From positions 1 to 29,215 of IMG/VR virus record IMGVR_UViG_3300005099_000038: a DNA stretch of 29,215 nt. One strand, written 5' to 3'. The position numbers were made by a program, and so were the translations under genes. Of this stretch, positions 14,147 through 22,078 are shown one piece after another; positions within the stretch are counted from its first letter, which is position 1; every line of letters starts with the position of its first letter. This stretch comes from a virus. The notes beneath the pieces are model-generated. The model was not told where the DNA came from, did no database searches, and saw only the letters and a list, made by a program, of their open reading frames with translations.

Positions 14147-15565
14147 TTATGTAAAGCTCCTTATAATACTTGCAGATACAGAAGAGTAAGATATTGCCAT
14201 AGTTCTATTATACTCTCTCACACTATTTGAACCTATTCTCATTGCCTCAAGAGCTTTCCTAACTTTATTGTAAGTTTCTTCACCAAGTCTCTCATTATAA
14301 AATATAGTTTGATTTCTCAAATCCAGATAAGTGTCTCTCGTCTTAAATTCCTGCTCCCAATAATCAACAATCTGCATCTCTTGTTCCCTGAGAGACAAAA
14401 TTTTGTCATAAATCTCCTTTCTATACTCTGCTACAATCTTATCTACATCTACTCCATACTTTCTCAAATCTCCTTCGTATCTCTCTATCTCTGCTTCCCA
14501 TTGCTCCAATTTGGCTCTTAAGTCCGCAATCTCCGCTCTTATTTCACTCTCTTTAGCAGACAATCTTGCCCTTTCACTTCTTATCTTAGACATAACTGTA
14601 TCCAACTTAATGTCTTTAACAGCCTGCTGTGCCTCTACAGTCTCAAGAGAAGATAAATAAGTTCTAACTCTTGTCCTTATCAACTCAGAAAGACTATTCA
14701 CTCTTTCTATCTCAGCCCTAAATTTGCGAAGTTCGTTTTCATATTTACGCAATAAAATCCTATATTCCTCAAAAGCCAGATAGCCAAATCTTTCAAGTTC
14801 CATCAAATACTCGCTATAAGAAGCATAATAATTATTAAGAGCCTGCTTCTGTCTTTCTTCCAATTCTTTTTCAGTAATTAAAGCTCTTATTCTTTCAAAT
14901 TTCCTTCTCTCAATATTAACAAGCTCTCTATAAACATCATTGTAATAATCCTGAAGCTGAAGTAAAAATCTATACCTCAACAGAGCCACATTATAGCTAT
15001 TAACAGCATTTCGCATAATCAACTCATAAGTCTCATAAGTTATCCTGAAATCTCTTTCAAAAATATCCCTGTAAAGATTATTAGCTGTATAAACACGGTC
15101 AATAAAAGATGAAAGAGTTCTTACGATGACATCACGATGCTCTTCCATGTATCTCGTATAAAGCTCTGTCTCATCTCTCAAACTCTTCAAATAAAAATCA
15201 TTGATGGCTTTCTGATAAACTCCCGAAGGCAACTTATGTCCAAGTAAACCGAATGAGCTATTCAATTTTTTGAAATCGCTTGCATTCCTTCGGACAATTT
15301 CATTTCTCAAAAATTGATACTTATTGCAGGCATAGGAAGTCAAGTTATTAAACAGACGATAAAATTCGTCAAGACTATCGGACAGAATAGATTTGAAAGC
15401 AAGAGTATAATATTCAGTAAGAAGCTCATTGGCTTGTGGAGAAGGAATATCTGGAGGAGGAGCATAAGTATAAGCTTCTGGTTCAATGAAAGAAAGCTCC
15501 TCTATATCGTAGGTAAATATATCTATGTCTTTAAATTCTTTTCTAAAAGGAGTTGGCTCACTCAT
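14147..15565 (-). CDS. Coiled-coil tail protein
   Basis: This 472-residue protein overlaps the tail-fibre gene by four bases (ATGA) with GAGGAG upstream. It is almost entirely helical with strong heptad repeats (ESEIRAEIADLRAKLEQWEA and neighbours, about 320-400). A short Pro-rich N-terminal segment (YAPPPDIPSPQAN) resembles a reduced form of that in the following gene. The C-terminus ends in a Ser-rich patch (MAISYSSVSASIIRSFT). No enzyme motif is visible. It is likely a rod-like tail or internal virion protein. Two near-copies of the 14-bp motif (15046-15059 and 15271-15284) lie in this gene. Confidence 0.6.
   Translation of the reverse strand: MSEPTPFRKEFKDIDIFTYDIEELSFIEPEAYTYAPPPDIPSPQANELLTEYYTLAFKSILSDSLDEFYRLFNNLTSYACNKYQFLRNEIVRRNASDFKKLNSSFGLLGHKLPSGVYQKAINDFYLKSLRDETELYTRYMEEHRDVIVRTLSSFIDRVYTANNLYRDIFERDFRITYETYELIMRNAVNSYNVALLRYRFLLQLQDYYNDVYRELVNIERRKFERIRALITEKELEERQKQALNNYYASYSEYLMELERFGYLAFEEYRILLRKYENELRKFRAEIERVNSLSELIRTRVRTYLSSLETVEAQQAVKDIKLDTVMSKIRSERARLSAKESEIRAEIADLRAKLEQWEAEIERYEGDLRKYGVDVDKIVAEYRKEIYDKILSLREQEMQIVDYWEQEFKTRDTYLDLRNQTIFYNERLGEETYNKVRKALEAMRIGSNSVREYNRTMAISYSSVSASIIRSFT
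15046..15059 (+). repeat. Dispersed motif variant, 13 of 14
   Basis: TGAAATCTCTTTCA differs from the exact motif at one central base (G to T). It lies in the 472-residue tail gene, read as E-R-D-F on the minus strand. Confidence 0.45.
15271..15284 (+). repeat. Dispersed motif variant, 13 of 14
   Basis: TGAAATCGCTTGCA differs from the exact motif at one arm base. It lies in the 472-residue tail gene, read as A-S-D-F. Confidence 0.55.
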
Positions 15566-18500
15566 TTAGGTCTCCTCAACTCAACTAATCTAAAAGATAT
15601 AAATTCTATATCTCCCAAATCCTCAAGAAGAACCTTTAATTCCTTGCCTTTTAACCCCTTGCCACAGCTTATCCATTTGTTTCCTATATAAGAATAGGAA
15701 CTTTCATCTGCATATACAGTAGCCTTTTCAAGAGGAAAACTGGCAAAAATCTTATCTATTCTTTTCAATCTTGAACTGCTCATATCTCCAAATCTAAACA
15801 TAAGGTCTCCTGTTGTCCTTTCTTCATCAAAAATATAAATTCCATCTTCAGCAGTGAGAATGCCGTCTATTCCTGTTACTTTAATAGAAGTAGAATAAAG
15901 AGAATAAAGTAGGTTTTCTGGATAAGAAATTAATGAAAAGAACAATCTTATATCAGCTTTGCCTAAAGGTAGAAGAGCATCAACGAGAGACAGGAAATCT
16001 TCAAAAGTAATTCCAGTAATAAGAGAGGGAGCAAGATGGTCTGATAAATCAAAAGAGCTTTCTTTTTTGAGAGAAAAAAGTATTTTTATGTCTTCGGAAA
16101 GAGTCGAAGAATAACTGGAAATTTTAGCACTCAAAAGTGTAGAAAATGTATCATACAAAGAAAGAGTATCCATAAAAAATCCTGGAATTAGGAAAAAGAC
16201 CTCATCAGTCAGAGCTATATTTGAAGATAAAATGAGAACAACACCACTGCTCAGGAAATCTTCTAAACTCAATAAGTCTCCTAAAGAAGAAATGAGTTTA
16301 AGCTTTTCTATACTATCCGATAATGCAGAAAGAATATCTTCAGAGATAAGAGTTGAAACTTTTCTATACAACAAGTCATCCAATAAAGCAAATAAATCTT
16401 CAAACTTAGTATAAGAACTGACAGAGAGTCCATCAATACCATAAAGAACTGGATATAAATTATCTGACAAACTTAAGTGCAATACGTAATGAGGAATTAG
16501 GGCTTCAGAGTAACTAAGGGTATCCTGTAAATAAGAAGTAGAATAAGGGAGTTGATAGTCAAGTTCATCAGAGAAAGATATAGTATCCTCAGGGTCTCCC
16601 ATACATCCCTCATAATTTATTGACCATGAAAGCCAGGGAGCAATAAAGGATAAATGAGAATTAGTATCTTCAATTATTCCATAGAGGTCATAAGTGAAAT
16701 TGATTTCATCAGATAAGTCAACTTCATTTTGTAAGACTTCAAGAAAATAAAAACCATCTATGAAGTCATAATGGTCAAGAATCTCATCAATATACCCGCA
16801 AGCCGACTTTATATCTACAAGAGGTTCTGGAGAAGCATATTTCCTTACCCTAACCCAATCAATCTCCAATTTGCTATATTCAATAAAGAAACGAAAAGTC
16901 AAATTATCCTGAGGATTGCATGCTGTTTCAGAAGAGGAGGTCTCATCTTTTTCTCCATAATCTAATTGGAATACTGTTCCATTCTCTCCATATTTGATAG
17001 TAAATACAGTCCATTCAGCCAAAGAAATACTCTTTCCAAAATTATGTGTATAACCATTAGCCTGACAATAATAATCACTGCCAGCAATACCTAACTTATC
17101 AATATAAGTCCCTTGATTCTCTCCATACATGTTAACATCTTCAACAAAGAGATTGCATTTATCATCGTTGCTTCTTCTAACTTTCATCTCAAAGATACAA
17201 GGACGGCTGAAGAAAGTCTTACACCCGAAATATACTCCGCCTTTACCAGTTCGGTCTATCGTAGCTATACTATTACTTATAACCACTTCATCGTCATAAC
17301 ATCCCAAACAGTTTCCTACTCCATACATATCATCCGTATACCATACATCTGTATCAAAAGAAGTCCCTTCGAAATCTTTAAGGAAATTAAAAACATCTTC
17401 ACTCACATCTGTAGCACTCTCATTTCCATAGTATAAGTATATAGTAGTAGAACCATTAGCAGGAATGAAAGGAACTTTCACCCAAAAGATAGCTTTCTTA
17501 TTCTCATAATCCCATTTCTCCTTCCAATAAGAGAGAAGATGTCTTCCATCTTCAGCTGTAAACCTTATATCTCCTCCATCCTCTTTAGCATGGAAAAAAT
17601 CAAAATTATCCCTATTCAAGAATATTCCAATCTGATAATCATACAAATCCTCTCCAGATTGCTCAGTTATAACAATTTTTCTACGAAAATTCCATCCAGA
17701 CAGCCATTCTGGGTTGCCAGGTATGTATCCATAAATGCCAGATATATCATCTGACAGAGAAACAGAAGTATTCAAAGTATAATCCAGACCATCAGAACAA
17801 TAAAAAGTATCTTCCACACATTCACATACTCCTCCGCCTCCTGTATATTCTTCTTCATCTCCTACAGAATAAGTAGGGTCAGTAAATAAAGTTCTCTTGT
17901 AATAAGTATCCACATATATTTTGTGGTTATAAGACGAAGACTCAGTAGAGTGGTTCTCAACTGTAAAAGTAACCTGTGCATCCGTAGGCATAGAGGATAC
18001 GAAAGACCCGTTCTCAACCTTCTTATCTCCATCTACATAAAAATCAAACGCCTGTGAATCTAAATCAATTATTACTTCAAGTTTATACCATGTTTCATAA
18101 CTTAACGAAACTCCAGTATAAATGTAACTTGACCCATCGTGGTAATACAAACCCTGCGAATGTGAACCTTCAGTAGGTTTACCAACACTTATCTTAGGCC
18201 CTACCCAAGAGTCATTCTCATCTTTGTAAGCAAACACATACCCACAGCCCGTTCCCTTTATTAAAAGATGCAAAGTTTGATGTATTTTACCTGACGAAGG
18301 AGTAGTAAAAGAGTAATAAGCCTTTTCTACTTGACCTGTCCCTTGTTGAAGATGTAAACTGTAACTCCCTCTATTAGCATAAGTGGAATCAAAAATCGCT
18401 CCCGATGTCAAAGTAAAAATATTAGAACTTCCCTCAAAATCATCAGATTCACTGAAAGTGTCATATAAAGAACTCTCATCGGAGGCAGAAGAATTTCCAT

Positions 18501-18783
18501 AATACATATAGATTGTAGTCGAGCTATTAGCAGAAATACTTGGAATTCTTATCCAGATAGTAGCTTCCTGATTCGAAGAATCCCACTTTTCTATCCAATG
18601 AGATAAAAGAGATATACCATCATCTTTCGTGAATCTTATATCACTACCATCCGAATTAGCTTTAGAAAAATCAAAATTTGAACTGTCCAAAGATATTTTG
18701 AACTTAAAGTTCTCTAAATCATTCCCAGACTGCTCTGTTACAGTGATAGCTTTGCGGTAAGACCATCCAGAAAGCCATCCCAT
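15562..18783 (-). CDS. Tail fibre / receptor-binding protein with two DUF2341 domains
   Basis: This 1073-residue protein begins directly with a DUF2341-like domain (residues 1-97: WLSGWSYRKAITVTEQSG, GSDIRFTKDDG, STTIYMYYGN). A concanavalin/LamG-like beta region follows (about 110-300, with TWYKLEVIIDLDSQAFDFYV). A second DUF2341 copy lies at 359-454 (WLSGWNFRRKIVITEQSG, GGDIRFTAEDG, STTIYLYYGN), with more beta-sandwich sequence after it. Residues about 690-980 are a run of short Leu/Ser/Asp 'LSDxL' or 'LxDxL' motifs. The C-terminal ~90 residues form a separate domain. DUF2341 is common in surface and tail proteins that bind carbohydrate or polymers. Adsorption to the host is therefore the likely role. 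The start has GAGGA upstream. Confidence 0.7.
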   Translation of the reverse strand: MGWLSGWSYRKAITVTEQSGNDLENFKFKISLDSSNFDFSKANSDGSDIRFTKDDGISLLSHWIEKWDSSNQEATIWIRIPSISANSSTTIYMYYGNSSASDESSLYDTFSESDDFEGSSNIFTLTSGAIFDSTYANRGSYSLHLQQGTGQVEKAYYSFTTPSSGKIHQTLHLLIKGTGCGYVFAYKDENDSWVGPKISVGKPTEGSHSQGLYYHDGSSYIYTGVSLSYETWYKLEVIIDLDSQAFDFYVDGDKKVENGSFVSSMPTDAQVTFTVENHSTESSSYNHKIYVDTYYKRTLFTDPTYSVGDEEEYTGGGGVCECVEDTFYCSDGLDYTLNTSVSLSDDISGIYGYIPGNPEWLSGWNFRRKIVITEQSGEDLYDYQIGIFLNRDNFDFFHAKEDGGDIRFTAEDGRHLLSYWKEKWDYENKKAIFWVKVPFIPANGSTTIYLYYGNESATDVSEDVFNFLKDFEGTSFDTDVWYTDDMYGVGNCLGCYDDEVVISNSIATIDRTGKGGVYFGCKTFFSRPCIFEMKVRRSNDDKCNLFVEDVNMYGENQGTYIDKLGIAGSDYYCQANGYTHNFGKSISLAEWTVFTIKYGENGTVFQLDYGEKDETSSSETACNPQDNLTFRFFIEYSKLEIDWVRVRKYASPEPLVDIKSACGYIDEILDHYDFIDGFYFLEVLQNEVDLSDEINFTYDLYGIIEDTNSHLSFIAPWLSWSINYEGCMGDPEDTISFSDELDYQLPYSTSYLQDTLSYSEALIPHYVLHLSLSDNLYPVLYGIDGLSVSSYTKFEDLFALLDDLLYRKVSTLISEDILSALSDSIEKLKLISSLGDLLSLEDFLSSGVVLILSSNIALTDEVFFLIPGFFMDTLSLYDTFSTLLSAKISSYSSTLSEDIKILFSLKKESSFDLSDHLAPSLITGITFEDFLSLVDALLPLGKADIRLFFSLISYPENLLYSLYSTSIKVTGIDGILTAEDGIYIFDEERTTGDLMFRFGDMSSSRLKRIDKIFASFPLEKATVYADESSYSYIGNKWISCGKGLKGKELKVLLEDLGDIEFISFRLVELRRPK

Positions 18784-18805
18784 CTAATTCCTCAATTGCT
18801 AAAGA

Positions 18806-19291
18806 TTAAGAGTATATACTATAAACAATATTTAATACATCACCAGAACTCAAATTCTTAGCAGAATCAAATTTTCCTGCACACAATAAAACACCTGTAT
18901 TATCGTTCTTGCCTGAAGTGCTGGTTACAAAAGCTCCATAAACAGTAACACTATCATTAATATTGAAAGTTGCCTGATTATCCTGATTAGTAACTTTATT
19001 ATCGCTAAAGGTGCTCTGATATTGAGGACGAGCAGTTTCATCATAAGCAGTAACTTCCTGATAAGACCCTCCTGTCCCAAGAGCAGAAGAAGCAGTATCA
19101 GTATCAGCAATAGTTACATCAGCTCCTATCAATCCTACATACCAATTAGTCTGAGAAGCCTCATTAGAGATACCCACTTTCAATAGAAAATTTCTTCCTT
19201 CCCTAACAACCATATTAGAAAACTCAAATTCGTCAATAACCTTACCATTTCTGATAATCTGTGCTTTAAAAGTGCCTTTAATTCTACGCAT
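18806..19291 (-). CDS. Virion structural protein (tail/head fibre-like)
   Basis: This 161-residue protein has AAGGAGGG before the ATG. It starts with a short beta segment (GTFKAQIIRNGKVIDEFEFS) and NMVVREGRNFLLK. A core follows with NWYVGLIGADV, then EVTAYDETARPQYQSTF, then VTVYGAFVTSTSG and a final 'GDVLNIVYSI'. This order (xxVGL ... E.T.Y....RP ... yGAf... GD.L.v.Y.i) is one I know from small phage structural proteins near tail genes. The 175-residue protein at 23517-24044 has a similar architecture. It lies between the gp10-like hub and the tail fibre, so it may attach or decorate the fibre. Confidence 0.55.
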   Translation of the reverse strand: MRRIKGTFKAQIIRNGKVIDEFEFSNMVVREGRNFLLKVGISNEASQTNWYVGLIGADVTIADTDTASSALGTGGSYQEVTAYDETARPQYQSTFSDNKVTNQDNQATFNINDSVTVYGAFVTSTSGKNDNTGVLLCAGKFDSAKNLSSGDVLNIVYSIYS

Positions 19292-19302
19292 ATTCTCCCT
19301 CC

Positions 19303-20307
19303 TTATTCATTTTTTTCTTTCTTGATTACAGTAGCAACCACACTATCTCCTAAATCTATGTTATTTCTATCAGCCCCAATTAAAAACCTGTTCCCATCAG
19401 AAACATTTACTTTACCAGAAATAAATTCTCCTCTGGCTTTCATGTCAAGTCTATCCTTACTGAATAAAACAACTTCTGCTCCTTTTGCCATAACTAACCC
19501 CCTTCTGCATAACCAAATAGCATTTTTATTTCCAAGCACAACTCCGCTTCCTTTAAGGCTTCCCACATCATATTCTACAAATCTCAAATTAAAAGGCTCT
19601 CCTTCAAGAGGAAAGCCCAAATATGTCTTGCTATCTGTAGAAATTATAATTGCCTCTTCGGTAGATAAGACAATATTTATCTCTTCTGGAAACTCAAAAT
19701 AGAAATAAGGAAGAACTAAGTCATAATAAAGAGCCTCCGTAAACCATAACTGCTTGCCTTTTGAACCAAATATTCTTCCTTTGAAAAAGCACAGATTTTC
19801 AACACGAGGCATAGGAATTGCTTCAGAAAGAGCATACTCAAAGCTATCCTTTGCAGTCTCAAAGGTAAAAGATTTATCAAATTTCCATTCTCTAACAGTC
19901 TCATTGCTTATAGAATAAACACCATTCCAGAACCTATTTGATATGTAAACATTGTCGCCAACTTTGACAAAATAAAATCTTGCATAAGGGCTGTCTGTCT
20001 TGGCAATCTGCTTCAGAGATTCATCTGGCAAAGAAAATTTGTATAGATAATCTGAACCGTTCTGATAAGAAAAAAGCAAATAGTTATTTCTATCAATCTT
20101 AAAAGGAGAGTGTGCAAAAGGCAAATCAACTATCTTCTTCAGCTTATAACGAGGTCTCAAAGAGCCATCTGGATAAATATCCATATTCAGAATTAGATAA
20201 GGGTAGCGGGCATCAGACTCAAGTCCTTTATTCTTCATTCCACGAAAAGAATTGAAAATTATATCTTTATAGGTTTGAGATGCACTGATTTTCTTTCTTC
20301 TTGCCAT
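19303..20307 (-). CDS. Tail hub / DNA stabilisation protein, P22 gp10-like
   Basis: This 334-residue protein starts at a TAATG overlap with the adaptor gene. After a basic start it is mostly beta strands with propeller-like repeats (NYLLFSYQNGSDYLYKF, VYISNRFWNGVYSI, GRIFGSKGKQLWFTEAL, AIIISTDSKTYLGF, AIWLCRRGLVMAKG). The 'GRIFG..g..LWFTEa' and 'w....GlvmakGae..lfs' segments are typical of podoviral tail stabilisation proteins related to P22 gp10, which cap the adaptor ring and hold the DNA in. The position after the adaptor gene fits. It is shorter than P22 gp10. Confidence 0.55.
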   Translation of the reverse strand: MARRKKISASQTYKDIIFNSFRGMKNKGLESDARYPYLILNMDIYPDGSLRPRYKLKKIVDLPFAHSPFKIDRNNYLLFSYQNGSDYLYKFSLPDESLKQIAKTDSPYARFYFVKVGDNVYISNRFWNGVYSISNETVREWKFDKSFTFETAKDSFEYALSEAIPMPRVENLCFFKGRIFGSKGKQLWFTEALYYDLVLPYFYFEFPEEINIVLSTEEAIIISTDSKTYLGFPLEGEPFNLRFVEYDVGSLKGSGVVLGNKNAIWLCRRGLVMAKGAEVVLFSKDRLDMKARGEFISGKVNVSDGNRFLIGADRNNIDLGDSVVATVIKKEKNE

Positions 20308-20921
20308 TACAACAGACCTCTATGAATAGCAGAAGGTCTTGGGACATCTTTATCTCTAACATGACGGGCTTTAAAGAAAGATACAAGACTAATAAAAGTG
20401 CTATAATTATATTGAGCCAGTTCCAGATTAAAAGTTTCACTATCAGCTTTCATATAAGCTCTCCATAAAACTCCATGCTCAAGAGCAGGAAGTAATTTTC
20501 TTGGTAAAGTAATCTCATCATCAAAAGTCAAGTCTCTTTCCTTTCCCACATAATAAAGACAAATGTCATAAGCCTTATCTGGGACAGGAGCAAGATGAAT
20601 GTAATTATCATAGATGCAATAATATCGAGGTTTTCCTCCTTGAAGAAATAAATTTTCTATCTCTCCCATAGATAGCTTGTAAATCATACTATTTTCACAA
20701 TAGACTGAAAATTCCCTATCAAAATCATCTGGAAGAGCATAACTTGAGGTATCTTTTTGGGTCTGGAAAGAATGCTTCTTCTCCAATAAAGGAATTTCGG
20801 TATAAATATAGCTAAGAACATCATTCAAGTAAGTAAGAAGCTCATCATCTCTCCATAAAAGAGGGTCGTTTGTGTCCGCCAGTTTGTCTCTTATATTATT
20901 CAAAAATTCCGAGACAGTCAT
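20307..20921 (-). CDS. Head-tail adaptor protein (P22 gp4-like)
   Basis: This 204-residue protein has MTVSEFLNNIRDKLADTNDP then LWRDDELLTYLNDVLSYIYT, the 'W.ddeLl.yLNd.l..i' signature of phage adaptor proteins that bind under the portal. The rest (SSYALPDDF, KPRYYCIYDNYIHLAPVP) also fits. It starts with an ATGA overlap with speD. AAGGAGG lies directly before the start, and an exact 14-bp motif copy (20932-20945) abuts that ribosome binding site. The gp10-like hub gene follows immediately. Adaptor, then hub, then fibre follows the assembly order of a P22-type tail. Confidence 0.65.
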   Translation of the reverse strand: MTVSEFLNNIRDKLADTNDPLLWRDDELLTYLNDVLSYIYTEIPLLEKKHSFQTQKDTSSYALPDDFDREFSVYCENSMIYKLSMGEIENLFLQGGKPRYYCIYDNYIHLAPVPDKAYDICLYYVGKERDLTFDDEITLPRKLLPALEHGVLWRAYMKADSETFNLELAQYNYSTFISLVSFFKARHVRDKDVPRPSAIHRGLL

Positions 20922-21310
20922 GTTACCTCCTTGAAATCGCTTTCATTCCAAGACAAATTTTTATAATCCACTCTCACATCTTTGCCAAAAAATACTTTTA
21001 CCACTTCCAAAGCTTTCTTCTCATCAAAAGATTTACAGGAAGAGATTTCAAGCCGAGCATAATTTTCTTCTGGCCAAGTATGTATGTAAATATGACTCTC
21101 AACAAGAACCATTCCAGCAGATAATCCATAACCTCCTCTCAAAATTCCTTTTATTGGAGTAGGGAAGTGAGCAACCTGTAAAGTGTGAAGAATAGGTGTC
21201 ATATCTATAAATTCAACAGCACGCACCAAAAACAATCTGATTATCTCTTCCGAAGACAATAATTCTGAAGGAGCATCGTAAATATTTACTAAAAGGGTCT
21301 GCCCCTTCAT
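20918..21310 (-). CDS. speD: S-adenosylmethionine decarboxylase-like pyruvoyl enzyme (SpeD/SpeH)
   Basis: This 130-residue protein is similar in length to the bacterial class 1B AdoMet decarboxylase. The autoprocessing site is intact: Glu71-Ser72-His73 in LVESHIYIHTWPE, where Ser72 would become the pyruvoyl group. His77 lies five residues after it and Cys92 twenty residues after it, the same spacing as Ser63/His68/Cys83 of the Thermotoga maritima enzyme. The enzyme makes decarboxylated AdoMet for spermidine synthesis, but members of this family have also evolved into ornithine or arginine decarboxylases, so the substrate cannot be read from sequence alone. No spermidine synthase gene is in the window. 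It follows three basic proteins and precedes the tail adaptor. The ATG has GAGGAG upstream. Confidence 0.85.
   Translation of the reverse strand: MKGQTLLVNIYDAPSELLSSEEIIRLFLVRAVEFIDMTPILHTLQVAHFPTPIKGILRGGYGLSAGMVLVESHIYIHTWPEENYARLEISSCKSFDEKKALEVVKVFFGKDVRVDYKNLSWNESDFKEVT
20932..20945 (+). repeat. Dispersed 14-bp near-palindrome, copy 5 (exact)
   Basis: An exact copy in the last codons of speD (E-S-D-F). On the transcribed strand it is followed at once by AGGAGG, the adaptor gene's ribosome binding site, with ten bases between motif and ATG. Confidence 0.85.
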
Positions 21311-21315
21311 TCATA

Positions 21316-21585
21316 CTATCTCCTCTTTCTTTTTATTGTCTTAACTTTTGCTCTCTTTGCCAATCTTCTTCCTTTTGCAGTCTTTAAAGACCTCAATAAG
21401 GAAATAGCTTTAGTTCTTCCTCCTCTCGGCCCCTTCTTCCTCGTAATACAAACTAAAACTTTCCTCCCTGGCTTACCAGGAACAGGAACAACCCTATAAG
21501 CAACACATCCTCTCTTACTACCTAATTTCTCCCTAACATATTTGCCAGTTTTATACCTATAAATAGTCCCTTTTCTAACTGCCAC
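21316..21585 (-). CDS. Small, extremely basic protein, possible DNA-condensing virion protein
   Basis: This 89-residue protein has about one third Lys/Arg and only one acidic residue (Glu19). It starts at GTG (21585) after AAAGGAAAG, overlapping the previous gene's end by 11 bases. The N-terminal half has beta-like spacing (GTIYRYKTGKYV, CVAYRVVPVPGKPGRKVLVC). The C-terminal half is a protamine-like run of basic helices (LRSLKTAKGRRLAKRAKVKT). It is third in a row of three basic genes leading into speD. The role is probably nucleic-acid binding inside the head, but no family is recognised. Confidence 0.6.
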   Translation of the reverse strand: MAVRKGTIYRYKTGKYVREKLGSKRGCVAYRVVPVPGKPGRKVLVCITRKKGPRGGRTKAISLLRSLKTAKGRRLAKRAKVKTIKRKRR

Positions 21586-21814
21586 TTGTCTTTCCTTTCT
21601 TTTTTCTCTTACTTCTTGAAATTTTCATTCTTCTTTCTAAAAGTTTTCCCCAACGAGTAAGGTCTTGAGTTCTTGGTCTAAGTAAACCTACCGCTTGTAA
21701 AGCTGTAGTAGCTACTCTAAATGCCTCCCTTTCACTCAAACCTCTATGACTCATTAATGCTCCGACAGTCTTCATAAGGAGATATGGCTTATCAACATCT
21801 CTCTTTTTTGCCAT
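21575..21814 (-). CDS. Small basic protein with a charged tail
   Basis: This 79-residue protein starts at an ATG after AGGAGGGAGG. The middle is helical (KPYLLMKTVGALMSHRGLSE, EAFRVATTALQAVGLL). The C-terminus is a dense Lys/Arg block (LERRMKISRSKRKKKGK). It is the second of three consecutive basic genes in the late operon, between the lysozyme and speD genes. It likely binds DNA or the capsid interior. No family recognised. Confidence 0.55.
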   Translation of the reverse strand: MAKKRDVDKPYLLMKTVGALMSHRGLSEREAFRVATTALQAVGLLRPRTQDLTRWGKLLERRMKISRSKRKKKGKTSGS

Positions 21815-21823
21815 ACCTCCCTC

Positions 21824-22057
21824 CTATTTCCCTTTCCTCCTTCTGGCAATCTTTTTCACATTACGAGCGAAAACAGCTCTTTTTAAAAGAGTAGTATTGC
21901 CTGTCCTACGAGCCTGAGATATGGCACTGTTAATACAAGCCTGAGTTACTCCTCCAAATCCGTGAGCCTTGCACCATCTTGTAAATGCTCCTACAGTCCC
22001 TTTTCTCTCCATCCTTGCCCTTGCCTTCTGTAACCATTTTTTAGTTCTTCTTGCCAT
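21824..22057 (-). CDS. Small basic protein, capsid-associated type
   Basis: This 77-residue protein starts MARRTKKWLQKARARM. The ATG at 22057 is preceded by GGGAGG; an ATG at 22072 overlaps that ribosome binding site and is rejected. There is one acidic residue (Glu17) against more than 20 Lys/Arg. The sequence 'kWlqKA...KGtvGAFTRWCKAHGFGGVTQ' resembles small phage proteins containing a 'W(l/i)qkA...pGaf...' motif, found in many head gene clusters and thought to be virion-associated. It is the first of three basic genes before speD. Confidence 0.55.
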   Translation of the reverse strand: MARRTKKWLQKARARMERKGTVGAFTRWCKAHGFGGVTQACINSAISQARRTGNTTLLKRAVFARNVKKIARRRKGK

Positions 22058-22078
22058 CTTCCTACCTCCCACATTTTT

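Noticed and set aside
16771-17754. Plus-strand ORFs opposite the tail fibre
   Set aside because: No ribosome binding sites and Ile/Ser/Lys-rich composition typical of antisense frames in AT-rich genes.
22058-22072. Five-residue N-terminal extension of the first basic protein
   Set aside because: The ATG at 22072 overlaps the GGGAGG that serves the ATG at 22057.
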